From: Apostichopus japonicus
Lineage: Eukaryota > Echinodermata > Holothuroidea > Aspidochirotida > Stichopodidae
DNA: 64,000 bases
NCBI RefSeq assembly: GCF_037975245.1
Contig: NC_092574.1
Coordinates: 27,388,713-27,452,712 of the forward strand
Direction of reading: 5' to 3'
Position numbers and translations under genes: made by a program. The stretch's first letter is position 1, and every line of letters starts with the position of its first letter. The notes below the pieces were generated by a model. That model ran no database searches. It worked only from the letters and a program-made list of their open reading frames with translations, and was not told the origin of the DNA. Shown here piece after piece: positions 50,624-61,006 of the stretch.

Positions 50624-53600
50624 ATGTATTTATATATATATATATGTTTCCATACAGCTGGTGGTTAGCACTGACTACTATAGTATACAGCATGGGTCGG
50701 GGGTAAGGGACGCTTTTAAATTTATCAATGCAAAGTAGTTGGTCCATTGACTCCATTCTACTTGAATTAAACACTTTCCGTCGTACCACCATCACTGTTC
50801 CATTCCTCTCCACCGATACCCCACCATCTCCATTTCATCTGGAAGTGTCACATGTAGGCTATCACATGCATTGTGCCACAGTATGCTAACTTTTACATTT
50901 AGTTAAGAAATAACGACCGTCGGTAGAATCTTTTGGATATTTTTTGATAAAGTCACTCATGATTGACAAATGTAGGCTAGGAGAGTATTATCTCTCTTTC
51001 TTTTTCTTTCTTAGTGATCTCGAATAGGTTTGAGATCGGCTAGCGAAGCGGAGGGGAGGTAGGAGTCAGACTTTTGTTGAGTTTTGTTGAACTATGCTTC
51101 TGAAATTATTGGCATCCATATCTTCCACCCCCCCCCCCCTTATTTGACAGTATTACCACACGATAGTTGCATGCTATATGAAGTGAGGACAGAACAACAC
51201 AATGTGTACGGGATGATGCAGCACCATAGCACGCATATAGGCTGGGAATGGTACATGACGCGGAATAGTATTTGAGCTGAGTCATGGCAACACTGTAAGG
51301 TAACGTCACACGATCTGTTTCACCTCCATGGTTGTACTTGTTAACAGACCGTCAACATTGGAGAATTAGATAAACAGAAATGCCTTCCGGAAATGACATG
51401 TATGTATATTCTTCGGTCTGATTTCCGTTTTCGAATCGGCTTAGAAGCGACCATTATTTAGCCCATCCCATGTATAAAGTTCTAGTCTCATGTCTTTCAC
51501 AAGAGATATTATTTTACTAAAATATGCCGTTGTCAATACAGACTAACACGGTCAATGAATAGAATGACAAAAACGAGGCGTATTGCGGACTTAACATTTC
51601 TCCCTCAATCCCATCCTTATCCATTCCCGTACCACCTTTGAAAAGATTTTGAATAATATTTTATCATTTGAATTATCGGTGGAAATTCTTGGCTCAGGCC
51701 TAAATCCTGAGTTATTGTGTAAGAGAAATCGAGACCCTCTCGGTTCATGCTAAGTCACACCGTACTAAAAGAATTAAGTTGTTAGAAACAAATTATACAG
51801 TGTTTATAGTAAGTAATGGTTAAACGTTAACGATCATGACCTTATTGGTCACAGTAATATATTATTCAAACATTTTATTTTTGTAATCACAGTGCAATCT
51901 GACAAAGCAGTTGGAAAAAATATACCAAACGAGATTCACATACGAAGGCAGCCGGTTATTATTCCTATAGGTAAACAGAAAGTTATAAATAAAACATGAA
52001 CCTACGCATGTCACTGTTTTAGATTTGTAAATGTGTTATTAACTGGCTTGAGCTCATAGTGACAGACAAATTCAAGACAGACGAACTGTTGAAAGCTTCC
52101 TCAAGGACGGATTACACAACGCGACATAAATTATTGAAGAACATTAAGGTATGCAATAGAAATACGTCTGTATAGAGCAGGTACGTTGATACAGCAGGGA
52201 GCTGTTATCGATAACAGATCAGTGGATAGTTACATGCGTGCAAGCAAAACAAGACTAATATGCTTATGATGTATGTAACGTGCACAATGCACATAAACGT
52301 CGTTTTGGTGGGGTGGGGAAGGGAGTGGGGCGAGTGGAGGGAGTAGATAGACGATGTTTCTTCCATGGATCAATCTCAAAATACGAACAAAAATGACCGC
52401 GTTCGAATGAGGTGTTATAAAGATGGTTAGAATTTAGACGGTGTGAAAGATTCCTCAAACGGTTATGGAATTGTACGCCTATTAATAAAGTAATCAAAGT
52501 AATAATATTAGTACTGTGTCCTTTGATATCTACAACGTATACACTGCTTTCAAGTTCCCCTTCTAGTACCGCATGTTCTAAACCTCATAATAGTTTATAT
52601 AAAGAAGTAAAATAACAGATCGATGGATAAGCAACCTTGTTGACAACCACCGCCGCTCTCAAGATTTCCTGTGTGTACCTAGGAAAATAATTATCCATCA
52701 AAATATGTATATTTGTTTATGGAACGCCAAAAGGTTCACTTAAAATGTATTACTAGTAAGAGGTAGCCTACATCCATGCGTACGACAGCACTAAGCAGCA
52801 TTTTTGTAGATTCTCTCAGATGATCATCATATGTGGTTGGTCATTTGACGTTTACATTCGCGAAAAAGGCAAAGCATACAGTACGAAGGTGCTCTGAAAG
52901 TCTGAAATTCCTCAATTACATAAGTATATGCTATTAAGGAACATTGGCAACATTTATTATGTTAAATCTGCCACATATCATATAGAATATTGTCAGTTTT
53001 ACTGAACTCTTGTTTCATGTCCAAAATGACTTGGACTTACCTGATGTACTTTACTCCAGATGTTATCTCTGTTCTGCATTACCTTCTGCGCGGAAAGTTT
53101 GCTCCAATTTAACGTCTTCATTCGCGACTTTGGTTTTACTTTTGGAATTGCTGCCGAATCACCGAATGCTGGTTTCGTCACCCCTGGTGGCGGTGGCATG
53201 CCTGGCGCAGGAGGGGGAGGAGGTGGACCACCTGGGAGAGGAGGGGGTGGAGGAGGTGGAGGAGGACCTGACCCGGGGGGAGGAGGTGGTGGTGGGGGTG
53301 GTGGTGGGGGTGGTGGTATGCCTGCTAATGGTAGAGGAATCGGTCCATTTAAACTCGCAGGTCCGGGTAACGAAGGTGGAGGCAAAGATGCTGGCACTGA
53401 AGGTGTTAGTACTGGAGTAGAATTTGCTGCAGGTTTAGAAGTGGTTGGTATGTCATGATTTTCATCGTTTTCATCCACGGGTATTGGACCAGTAGACAGT
53501 GCTGAATGTGACGTCATAGTAGTCTCAGGAACATGTTGTTGTGCGTCAGTAGCTCCCATGTTATTATTGTTATTGTTTATTGCACCTTCATTGTTCTTTA

Positions 53601-56600
53601 CTGTATCACCTCCATGGCTCATCTGCAACGCTGTTGGATTCTTTTTCAATTTGAGACTGTTAACTCTGGAGGCTCTGCGACGACGAGAACGAGGTTCAGC
53701 GCCATTTTGTTCTGAGCTACGATGCTCGTTTAAACTGTGTGACCTTGACAACCCTGTCCGACTTGACAACCCTGTCCGACTTGATGCGGCAAGACTTTTT
53801 GACAATTCTCGATCTCCTAATAGCATCAAACGCTCAACGGTATCCCGTCTCTCTATGAGGACGCACTGGTGCACGAGTTTTTCACTTGTCTTCCAAATGA
53901 CGTCACTGAGGGGGTCCTTCGGATCGATCACAAGCAGATGCTGAAGTATCGCTAAGAAAGTTGCGGCGAATGGAGTTTCACAAATCTGTTAAATAAATAA
54001 ACAGGATTACTTTGAAAAAAATGCATGATGCTTAGGGAAACATAATACGCAACCTTAAATTGAATTTTTTTTTATATCAATGTTGACTAACACTCTGTCC
54101 CCTTCCATCGCAAATAACATTGAATTTCTAACAAATCATCATTGTGGCAACAGATATATTAATGAGACCACGGTAAAATCATCGAGTCAATGGGCTCGTT
54201 ATCGCCGGAATCGAATAGTTCCAGCAGTGACGTATTCATTATTGATTCTCTCATAGAAATAAAACCCCTGACACCGGGACAAATGGACATTTACAACAGT
54301 GATTATCAAACGGGCAACGTCACTGAATGCAAGTCAGATTCCCCCACACCCACTCTACCCATCTCATTTCAAACCTGTCCAGGGTCCCGGGTGGGTTACA
54401 TTACAAGAGATGTTGCTCAGAAGTTCTGCGTGTTCTGCGAGACACGAGGAACCTTGCACAGTACCATGGAGATACTGTCCGCACCTGTTCTTCATTGAGC
54501 AGCTAACCACGCAAACCTTTGTTGCGCAAATACATAACCTTCATGCAAGGGTTTACGGCTTCGACTGAACAAACGGTTAATACAAATTATTTACTTGAAA
54601 TTCGCCTCTATTATTTGCTGGTAGACTTCCTGTGGTTAAAGTTTGCAGCTACGTATATATGCTTGAATCAGGGAACTCCCTATTTTTTAAGAGCGGTCAC
54701 AATAGAACGAAGGAAATGATAACGAATCTAAACCCAACTTGGTAGGAAAGGAAGTTACAATATTTGCGGGTCAGATAAAACAACAAAACAGTGGGTTCCA
54801 CGCAGTTTCTGTTGCACTGAGCTGCTTTCTTTAATCCAATGGGGTACACATGTTGTTTGGACTTGTGCTACTACCGCGGTTTACTTTTAACTGAAATTTA
54901 CATTGATGAAAAGTGTGCTAAAGGGACATTAAAGTTACAGCAGAAGAATGCATCACTTAATGATACCAAATTTAATTGAGAATTGTTTTGCTCAGTTTAT
55001 GTATGAAAAACTAATGAAATCAATGATTGCTACAACATTATCAATACCGTACTAAGAGATATTGTTCCTTCCCTGTTTTTCTTTCGACCCTTTGTGGTCA
55101 TTTTGGCATATCTATCACATTTTATGTGTCATTAAATTAGTTCCATTATATACCACGCAAATGCCAGTAAAGCAGTGGTTTGTGTTTCACAAACTCCTCT
55201 CACAACCACGGTTTTTACCTTTTTTGACCGAGAAGAAAAAATCTAAAATAGTCTAACTGCGTGAGTATAAAGAACTGAGATTGCAAATACTGAAATCCGT
55301 TTATCAATTCGACATTACCTCTACCATTTCCCTTCCCGCAAGTACCCAATCCTTCCCAAGACCTATCCACTCCCCGATGACGTCACCATGGACAATGTTA
55401 TTCAGAAACATTTGCTCCTTTTTTTGAAAGACAATGAACAAGTTTAAACTATAACGAACTGCAGTGTTACAGTAATATTTGTAATGGGTAACATTTACAA
55501 TCCTATACCCTCGAAACGTCTGTATGCACTCCTTACCACACCTTCAAAACGCCGCCATTAAATCAGTAATACACTGATTTTTGGATTATAAATGAGAGAC
55601 CACGTTATAAAAAAATGAAAGAGCTTTGTTACCTAAAATCTAACTTGAAAGTGATGGTACAAGGGTGGTAGTTTTCTAGGTTTCTATGGTCAATATTTCG
55701 TCATATAGCAATGCCGTACAGATACAATCAGGGGATAACGGTTGCGGAATTCTACACCTGTGGTCTAGCATTAGCCACAAATAGAGAAAGAATGCAAAAA
55801 TATGACCTAGAATGACATAACGATTGACAGAGCTGTCAAACGCAAACACCTTCATCAAAGGACAAATATATCCCATTCTGGTCAATTAGACTTAACAATA
55901 CAATTACATGTGTGAATAAAGACCGGCAACAATACTCTGTTTATAGTTACAAACGGCCGGCCATACCATCATATAAAGCTTAACTAAAGATTGCTAAGCA
56001 AATATGAGAGAGAGTATTGACAAAAAAGGGCAAAGCAATTCTAAAAGGTGAGAAAATAAATCAGGAGTACCCGAGGCCAAAAACGAAAATCTGTTTATGA
56101 CCTTTGCAGTCTACAACATTCATAGAGGATCCTGTTTCATACTTCACAAGGAGTCTATTATAACAGAAATGCCAACGTTACGAATGGGATATGGTATTCC
56201 TGGAAGGCCAGTTAATACCTATTGTGCGACTGAGAGAAAGTATACAACTATAGACTTTGTCGAAAATCCACAGTGAACGAAAAGTTTGATGGGTTATCTC
56301 CCGTGACTATAGGAGAAAGAACTCCCCAACAAAGTTCAACTTTTTTAGAAGAAATACCCTTTTCACGTTTTAGTTTTAGTTGTTTTTGAGGAGGTACTTG
56401 GTCTGTGTGCTTGACCTATGGAAGCTGTCTAGCTAAATAGCAGCTTCCCGGTTACGAGTATTTCGAAAGTTCCAGAAATGTTCACGCGATACTGATGGAT
56501 GTTGTTTAAATATTTTACCAAATAAGTATCAAACTAATATATTGTTCAATTATAGTAACATAGAGAATCATATTTACTATACGTAGTATAAGAAGTATAT

Positions 56601-57673
56601 ACCAGTATATATGGAAATACTTTCAAAAGCCACTATAGCTTCAATGTAGACATATAACCCATCTTTAAATTGGTTAAATGCTTCATTGATGGTAAAGTAT
56701 ATTATAATTTGTATGGCCTAAATGAAGAGGTTCCTCTTCATTCAAGTGCCCGTCTTTTAAGGGTAATTGCACATGTTTCCCCACTCAACCTTTGGTAAAG
56801 TGAATTTAGTTCAACCTCGGAAGTCCTACACTTAGTTTAGCTGCGAGCAAAGACCTTGGTGACTATAGCTACAGTATATGAATATTTAAATCTACTACAT
56901 TACGCACCCAGTCTTACAATTGGGACTATAAAGCTGCAGGCTATGATATATGCTGCACTGGCGGGAGAGTTTGAAAAATAACCAATGAAACATATCTCCA
57001 AGATGAAATCTGGTTAACATTAATTACTACACGCAACAATTTAACATTTTGACAAGATTTTGCAATTATCATTTCTTCGCTTAATCGTCAAACACGAGCC
57101 ATTTTAATCACATTTGGTGTTTTAGATAGCAAGAATATAAAAAGAAGTCGAGCATTTTGCTGCATTTGAAAATAAAAATCCTTCAAATTAGCAATGTTTT
57201 AGAGTTATTTCTACATCCATTTCGGAATGAAAGGATGGTTAGGAAAGATGGGGGGAGGGGGGTGGGCGCAATGTCCATATAATATTGTTCTACGATGTAC
57301 AAGATATGCTGCAGTCTATCGAGTGTATCTAATAAAACGCCTTAAAGTTCTGTTTGTCCTCAGAACAGATTCATATAGAGCTCTTAACTATCGCTGAAAC
57401 GTCAATGCTGACGTTCTATTGGCTGTTGCGTATCACATTACCATATTATGCAATGAGACGTGAGATGATTAACAATAACGCCATGCCGCACGATTCAGTG
57501 CAAATGTTCAGTTCGGCGTCCCATAGATCATAGTTCTCACCTGTTTCCAGACGCAGTTAAACACATCCACCGGGTTATTCAAATCGGATGAATACTGTTC
57601 CTCATCTGCTAATTTCTGCTCCAGGAAATTATCGAGCTGGCTGATTAGTTCTTCGTCGATGGAATCGTCTTTT
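28204..57673 (-). CDS. INF2-like: INF2-like formin, N-terminus missing, 13 exons
   Basis: Thirteen minus-strand exons join in frame into 1,908 residues ending at the TGA at 28204-28206. Window residues 1 to about 110 match the end of the INF2 DID/FH3 region, including [16 protein letters not shown]. Residues 245-312 are an FH1 of polyproline blocks. The FH2 runs from [10 protein letters not shown] (about 333) to about 695 and includes [20 protein letters not shown] and [25 protein letters not shown] near 840-860 looks like a DAD/WH2 motif. Formins nucleate and elongate actin filaments; INF2 also severs them and acts at ER and mitochondria (known for vertebrates, inferred here). The tail is far longer than the rest of human INF2 (about 1,250 aa in total) and ends GKSK with no CAAX box. 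N-terminal DID exons were not found. FHDC1 is the main alternative, but FHDC1 lacks this upstream region. Confidence 0.85.
30472..31296. other. Formin intron 12
   Basis: Unique sequence apart from a three-fold ACGACACGTCCA-type repeat near 30988-31015. No exon seen. Confidence 0.5.
31297..32670 (-). CDS. Formin: FH2 C-terminal helix, DAD-like motif and linker
   Basis: Acceptor TGCTAG, donor AAG|GTAAGT; 458 codons, phase 0-0. It begins with the basic helix [20 protein letters not shown] that ends formin FH2 domains. At exon residues about 142-168, [18 protein letters not shown] and LRKSGSRR resemble a DAD (hydrophobic pair, acidic, then basic). The rest is Ser/Pro-rich with likely phosphosites ([13 protein letters not shown]), ending with a conserved-looking block [20 protein letters not shown]. 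Confidence 0.9.
33255..33419 (-). CDS. Formin: last FH2 core exon
   Basis: Acceptor CTGCAG, donor AAG|GTACTT; 55 codons, phase 0-0. [20 protein letters not shown] and [11 protein letters not shown] match the FH2 L...YF.ED.....E.F..F..F end. Confidence 0.92.
33883..34003 (-). CDS. Formin: FH2 exon 9 (coiled post region)
   Basis: Acceptor CTGCAG, donor CAG|GTACAT; phase 2 in, 0 out. It is helical and heptad-rich: [19 protein letters not shown] then [10 protein letters not shown], the FH2 post/coiled segment. Confidence 0.88.
34414..34517. repeat. 47-bp-arm hairpin, copy of a dispersed repeat
   Basis: The left arm 34414-34460 and right arm 34471-34517 are inverted copies (about 5 mismatches) around a 10-bp spacer. 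The arms carry TTTGAAGAAGATCCTG and GATCGAAA motifs that recur at 560-620. The adjacent 34545-34580 is the inverse of 500-535. Confidence 0.8.
34821..34891 (-). CDS. Formin: FH2 exon 8
   Basis: Acceptor ATCTAG, phase 0 in. It reads [20 protein letters not shown]. Two donors lie 5 bp apart; AAG|GTAACT (phase 2) is chosen because it joins exon 9 in frame, whereas TCA|GTAAGG would not. Confidence 0.83.
34892..35982. other. Formin intron 7, distal part
   Basis: AT-rich; no exon, RNA gene or element recognised before the 43-bp minisatellite. Confidence 0.45.
35983..36590. repeat. 43-bp minisatellite interrupted by a foldback element
   Basis: TAGCATATTA recurs at 35983, 36026, 36069 and 36112, then at 36522 (one mismatch) and 36565. 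Each unit ends near GATCAATATCTGACTTT. A further unit end follows the LINE at 38347-38370, so the LINE sits inside the array. Confidence 0.85.
36176..36460. mobile_element. Foldback MITE-like inverted repeat
   Basis: The arms at about 36185-36243 and 36400-36456 are inverted copies, roughly 80% identical, sharing CATTTATATGC, GTGTTATAACA and CTAACACGTGTTATG. The spacer is AT-rich. It lies within the 43-bp minisatellite. No coding capacity. Confidence 0.7.
36769..36975 (-). repeat. Tandem duplication of the LINE 3' coding end
   Basis: The segment encoding the last ~30 residues and stop (36877-36975) is repeated with about 85% identity at 36769-36868, immediately 3' in the element. The second copy lies in the 3' UTR. 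Confidence 0.75.
36881..38345 (-). CDS. Reverse transcriptase ORF of the LINE (partial)
   Basis: About 487 codons are open, of which 470 follow the first Met; the stop is at 36881-36883. Non-LTR RT motifs are in order: [47 protein letters not shown] (motif A Asp), [16 protein letters not shown] (motif B), [10 protein letters not shown] (YADD catalytic site) and the thumb [11 protein letters not shown]. No frameshift or stop interrupts the frame, so the copy is young. The N-terminal endonuclease is absent, so it cannot be autonomous. It belongs to the element, not to the formin. Confidence 0.93.
38425..38532 (-). CDS. Formin: FH2 exon 7 (GF.L..L.KL motif)
   Basis: Acceptor TTCCAG, donor ACG|GTAAGA; 36 codons, phase 0-0. 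[20 protein letters not shown] and TLLHYVV are the FH2 signature that follows the GNFLN motif. Confidence 0.94.
38996..39066 (-). CDS. Formin: FH2 exon 6 (GN motif)
   Basis: Acceptor AACAG, donor GCA|GTAAGT; phase 1 in, 0 out. The translation [20 protein letters not shown] is the most conserved FH2 core (L...L..VL..GN.LN). At 71 bp it is too short to stand out as an open frame and was found by phase walking. Confidence 0.92.
39192..39304. repeat. (TA)n-(TG)n microsatellite
   Basis: A TA run with embedded TGTGTG blocks in a formin intron; open frames across it are low-complexity artefacts. Confidence 0.97.
40281..40381 (-). CDS. Formin: FH2 exon 5
   Basis: Acceptor GACAG, donor G|GTAGGT; phase 2 in, 1 out. 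[18 protein letters not shown] corresponds to the FH2 Y..R...M..K..F helix region. Confidence 0.9.
40641..41203. repeat. AT-rich minisatellite, ~55-62 bp, about 11 copies, with dimeric order
   Basis: Units contain TTATATTT-AATTGAGGCGAGGGCC-GATA-TTAATATCTGTG-GAATTAA. From about 40915 the units alternate between a long type (GGGCCTTGATATTAATAT..GGGC) and a short type (GTGCCAGATATTAATATCTG). Confidence 0.9.
41430..41512. repeat. Short GATGGCAAGTGGAAT repeat
   Basis: GGCAAGTGGAAT or GGCAAGTGAAC recurs four to five times with irregular spacing. Confidence 0.75.
42363..42448 (-). CDS. Formin: FH2 exon 4
   Basis: Acceptor GAATAG, donor GA|GTAAGT; 28 codons plus 2 bases. The sequence [20 protein letters not shown] matches the FH2 L..AE.F.L.L..IP segment. 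Confidence 0.92.
42495..42509. repeat. Poly-G run
   Basis: About 13 G in a formin intron, close to the FH2 exon 4 acceptor side. Confidence 0.85.
43638..43796 (-). CDS. Formin: FH2 exon 3
   Basis: Acceptor CCGCAG, donor GAG|GTAACT; 53 codons, phase 0-0. [18 protein letters not shown] is the canonical FH2 LD.KR..NI.I.L..F motif, followed by [16 protein letters not shown]. Confidence 0.93.
44618..44750. repeat. ~48-bp tandem repeat, three copies
   Basis: AATGGTRTGTTTTATAATATGTTACATATTTATCTAGGAC-type units in tandem, the last one diverged. Confidence 0.85.
45753..46215. repeat. Minisatellite with long and short units (about 44 and 31-37 bp)
   Basis: Long unit: GGTCTCCTCAGAGTATGCAC then GGCGGTATGGAGGATGAGAGAATA. 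Short units lack the ATGCACGGC part. The pattern is long, long, short, short, short; long, long, short, short; long, long, final. This indicates block duplication. Open frames on both strands are artefacts. Confidence 0.92.
47382..47507 (-). CDS. Formin: FH2 exon 2
   Basis: Acceptor TCTCAG, donor GAG|GTAAAC; 42 codons, phase 0-0. The sequence [14 protein letters not shown] matches the FH2 linker/knob start (W..ME.LF), followed by a lysine-rich stretch ([15 protein letters not shown]). Confidence 0.87.
48225..48420. repeat. Purine-rich (G/A) tract
   Basis: About 195 bp that is strongly G+A on the plus strand, with few pyrimidines (for example GGGAGGGGAGCTATGAGAGA). Confidence 0.85.
48477..49094. 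mobile_element. MITE with TTAA flanks
   Basis: Perfect terminal inverted repeats AGCAGCATTTTGCGT at 48481 and ACGCAAAATGCTGCT ending at 49090, each flanked by TTAA. About 610 bp, with no transposase frame. TTAA duplication fits a piggyBac-type mobiliser; a TWA-target PIF/Harbinger origin is the alternative. Confidence 0.82.
50565..50646. repeat. (TA)n microsatellite
   Basis: A TA run with a TGTGTGTG interruption in a formin intron. Confidence 0.97.
53041..53985 (-). CDS. Formin: FH3 end, linker, FH1 polyproline and FH2 start
   Basis: Acceptor TTTAACAG, donor CAG|GTAAGT; 315 codons, phase 0-0. It opens with [16 protein letters not shown] and IWKTSEKLV (FH3-like helices). A Ser/Asn-rich linker follows, with a basic patch SRRRRAS, then three proline blocks (the longest is 15 Pro), then [18 protein letters not shown], the FH2 lasso. 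FH1 normally binds profilin-actin and SH3/WW partners. Confidence 0.92.
53986..57540. other. Formin intron, 3.6 kb
   Basis: Unique AT-rich sequence. No exon, repeat array or element recognised; the flanking exons join in phase 0. Confidence 0.5.
57541..57673 (-). CDS. Formin: last DID/FH3 segment exon
   Basis: Acceptor CAACAG, donor CAG|GTGAGA; one leading base then 44 codons, phase 0 out. The sequence [20 protein letters not shown] followed by [14 protein letters not shown] matches the helical end of the INF2 DID region. An upstream phase-2 exon must exist to the right. Confidence 0.83.
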
Positions 57674-60169
57674 CTGTTGAGAAAAGCGACGAGAAAAAAC
57701 GATCAACATCGAAGGATCGTGAAAATATTTAGATCTTAAAAAGCACACCCTCCTCGTCTTGTTCTTCAGTTTTTTATCCTATGGGCATTTCCGGTTTTAT
57801 CCTATGGGCATTTCCGATACTGCGTGCTTTATTTGTGTCAAATTTGAAGAACGTGATAGAAAGAAGATGAAAGCAAGAGGCCGGTTTTTAAACCAAAAAG
57901 CAGCGTTATTAAACAGGAACATACCCTGTTTAAAACAAACAATGGAAAACACATGAAATGGCTCAGTCAAGGCATTCCAATACCTAGTAGGCTATAAACA
58001 TACTGAGCTACTTTATATTGGAATGTGCAAAACTCAAAGGATAGGTTTAGTTCGGTTTCTAAGTTTTCTCTTTAAACACACCTCTAAAGTAAAATGAACG
58101 ATACCATTCTTGCTTCTTGCATAAATATTTTATGAGTATTACAGACGAATACTACCATCACATTGGCACTTGGGAAGCAAACCTAATTTCTATTTTCAAC
58201 TGACAAGTGACAAACCTTTGTGAATATGGAAATAAACCGCGAGGAGATTTAGAGAGGAATCGGGGCATATCAAAAATCGAGACAAACACCCCGGTGACCC
58301 CACAGTTCCCTACTAAAGGGCACGAAGATGATAAACAGACAATTTACCCACTCTAATAAAGACTAATACATATTGCAAAATATGTTGGTACAGATTTTCT
58401 CGTAAGGTTGTTTCGGAATATATGCAAAATACAGTATAAAATATGAATTCGTAGTTTCATGTCTGCGTTTGTCACAGAAGTTTCTTGGAAGTCTTATTTC
58501 AATGATTAAACGGTCAATGCCGAGATGGTTTCTGGATGTCGTATACGTATATGAAATCGTAGTTTGGGACGAAAGAGATCAAGCTATTATCTTGATTGGT
58601 GAAGAAAGCCTACAAGCATCTTCCTGATTTGATCAAATAGATGGAATGGCGAACCAACATCTTCTTGAATGACCATGGAAAGGTATTATTAAAGAAACCA
58701 AATTCTTATAAGGATATTTTTGAGCTCTAGTAAGTACCGAACTGTACAGTAAAGACAATAAGACATTCTTTTACTCCTGGCAGGCCCTCTTGTTTAGTAC
58801 AATGTACTACAATCTGTATTATACTCTTGGGTCTACTTAACAGGTTTAATAGTCAACTCTCTTTTACACCTTCCCTCGCGAAGTATATAAACATGCTGTG
58901 GAGTTAGTCAATATTCAAGAAAGCATTCTACTTTATTCCCTTAAATCCGAGTAATTGTTTCTTTCCATACGTTTTGTTGAGTTTTTTATATATGATCCTA
59001 TCAAAGTTACTGTCGGTACAATTTATTAGCATTCCCCATCTAGCATAGGCCTACACTCATCACAACATACACGAAAAATTAATAATATACGCCTGTACGA
59101 CGAATACTCTGTTCCGATACCTTATCCAATGGCACCATCGATCTTGTTTTACTCTTTCCACATCCCACTATTCCCCCCATCCCTTTCTTATCCCCACCAT
59201 TATCCCACAACTAATATGGAATATAATTCAATATGTATACAGCGTAACTGGCTGATCATAAGCTATAGACGGTAGGAACCAAATCCCGTGCGCACGCTGT
59301 ACTAATGTACATACAGCTGTTTCAATTCATACAAGATTCAATCTTTATTCAAATTCTGTTCGGATGAATCGTATGTTCTCTTTCTCTCTGTCTCTGAATT
59401 ATTCCAGACATCTATAGAACGAGACAGATCTTTGCACTAGGAAAATGCTCGAAGATACTTTACGTCACAGAAACTAAGATGACGGTGACACCAAGTAGTA
59501 TAAATTTCTACTTTCTATCAAAACTCGAGACATTCAACTTATGGAGTGTATATTGACCCACTGTTTCTATATGTTAACATTTTGACCCGCAGTTATTATT
59601 TTCTTTGGCCCATGGCTGTTAGACATACTCTATTCGTGGTGTTACTTGAAGGACAAGGCATGAAACTGAAGTATATGGCAAATATGGTTGTTATGAAAAG
59701 TGTGATTTTAAAGCACTTCCTCATTTCCTTAAGAAGGCACATCGTTTGCGAACAGTGGTTGTGTTCTATCGTTTTTGTTGTTATTAATTTGACTCTTCGT
59801 TTTTTCAAGTTATCGCTTTATGTATATGTGTGCGCGTGGCGGAAATGAGAGAATATAGAATTATATTCTGACAGCCCCCCCCCCCGATAAGGGGTACTTC
59901 TCATTTGTTTTCCCCCAAGGCAACGAACAGACGAGAACAGAGCCTCGCATTGAACTGGTAACACGACACACGTAGGATATCTTTCAGTCTGTGATCACTG
60001 GGAGCTACAAGGATTCCAGCTCCCCATATTTATCGTAACCATGTTTGTAAGTTGGGTTGGATTGAAAGACAATATGTACCATGTGCTATGTTACACTAAT
60101 GGAATCAACAAAGGGAAGCATGGCGTCATTTTCTTTCGCAATTCATGTCGTTCGATCAAATATGATCAC
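57674..60169. other. Upstream side of the formin fragment
   Basis: I looked for DID exons on the minus strand and found none. There is a 21-bp duplication (TTTTATCCTATGGGCATTTCC) near 57770-57810 and a C run near 59874-59885. It is probably a long 5' intron. Confidence 0.5.
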
Positions 60170-60410
60170 TAATGAATTCACTGTGCACAAGCAGAGGCTA
60201 TACATTAACTGTACGAATTCACTGTGCACACGTGGAGGCTGTACACTTACTGCACGAATTCACTGTGCACACGCGGAGGTTGTACATTGACTGTACGAAT
60301 TCACTGTGCACACGCGGAGGTTGTACATTGACTGTACGAATTCACTGTGCACACGCGGAGGCTGTACATTGACTGTACGAATTCACTGTGCACACGCGGA
60401 GGTTGTACAT
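60170..60410. repeat. 41-bp minisatellite, left segment
   Basis: The unit carries CTGTGCACACGCGGAGGCTG then TACATTGACTGTACGAATTC, in steps of 41 bp from 60181. Later segments lie at 60821-61006, with fragments at 62448-62454 and 62956-62975, separated by transposon insertions. Confidence 0.93.
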
Positions 60411-60812
60411 CAGGGTTGTCCAACCTACGGCCCGCGGGCCACAGTCCGGCCCGCCGCAGGGTTGCGTCCGGCCCGCCAGAGATGCTCTACGGTGCAAAAT
60501 TTTAGTGAGCAGATTTATAGATAACAATTTGAAGCTACATAATCAATCATTCGAACCTTCTGGGTCCAAAAAACTGCATACAGGTCAGTTTGTGTAACAC
60601 TCTCTCAGCGGACGGGGGGGGGGGCGGGGGCGGCTGAACTTTATTCATCTGTTTTATCAGGAAGGATAATATTTCAGTGCGCTCCGCGCGCAGTGCTCAC
60701 ATTTTGTTGCCTTGGGCTTTGGGCAAAAAATCGAGCGTAGGGTTCATGCGGACCCCTCCTTCATCATAATCATTCCATGTGGCCCTCCTCTGCAAAAGGT
60801 TGGACAACCCTG
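60411..60812. mobile_element. 402-bp non-autonomous hAT-like element
   Basis: Terminal inverted repeats CAGGGTTGTCCAACCT and AGGTTGGACAACCCTG. Flanking 8-bp sequences TTGTACAT (60403-60410) and TTGTACAG (60813-60820) match 7 of 8, as expected for hAT. Internal GGCCCGCGGGCC. No coding capacity. Confidence 0.88.
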
Positions 60813-61006
60813 TTGTACAGTGACTGTACGAATTCACTGTGCACACGCGGAGGCTGTACATTGACTGTACGAATTCACTGTGCACACGCGGAGGCTGTAC
60901 ATTGACTGTACGAATTCACTTGGCACACGCGGAGGCTGTACATTGATTGTACGAATTCACTGTGCACACGCGGAGGCTGTACATTGACTGTACGAATTCA
61001 CTGTGC
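60813..61006. repeat. 41-bp minisatellite, middle segment
   Basis: About five units of the same 41-bp repeat between the two hAT-like insertions. Confidence 0.92.

Larger units (their letters stand above)
47508..53040. other. Formin intron between FH1 and FH2 exons (5.5 kb)
   Basis: Contains a purine-rich tract (48225-48420), a TTAA-flanked MITE (48477-49094), a (TA)n microsatellite (50565-50646) and a C run near 51127-51140. No other exon is needed, since the flanking exons join in phase 0. Confidence 0.6.

Noticed and set aside
53010-53458. Plus-strand Gly-rich and Val/Glu-rich frames
   Set aside because: They are the complement of the FH1 polyproline codons; antisense artefacts.
54190-54498. 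A 102-codon plus-strand frame in a formin intron
   Set aside because: No recognisable domain or splice context, and a second frame overlaps it; probably chance.
60081-60597. Repeating TVRIHCAHAE-type protein frames
   Set aside because: They are translations of the 41-bp minisatellite and part of a hAT-like element.
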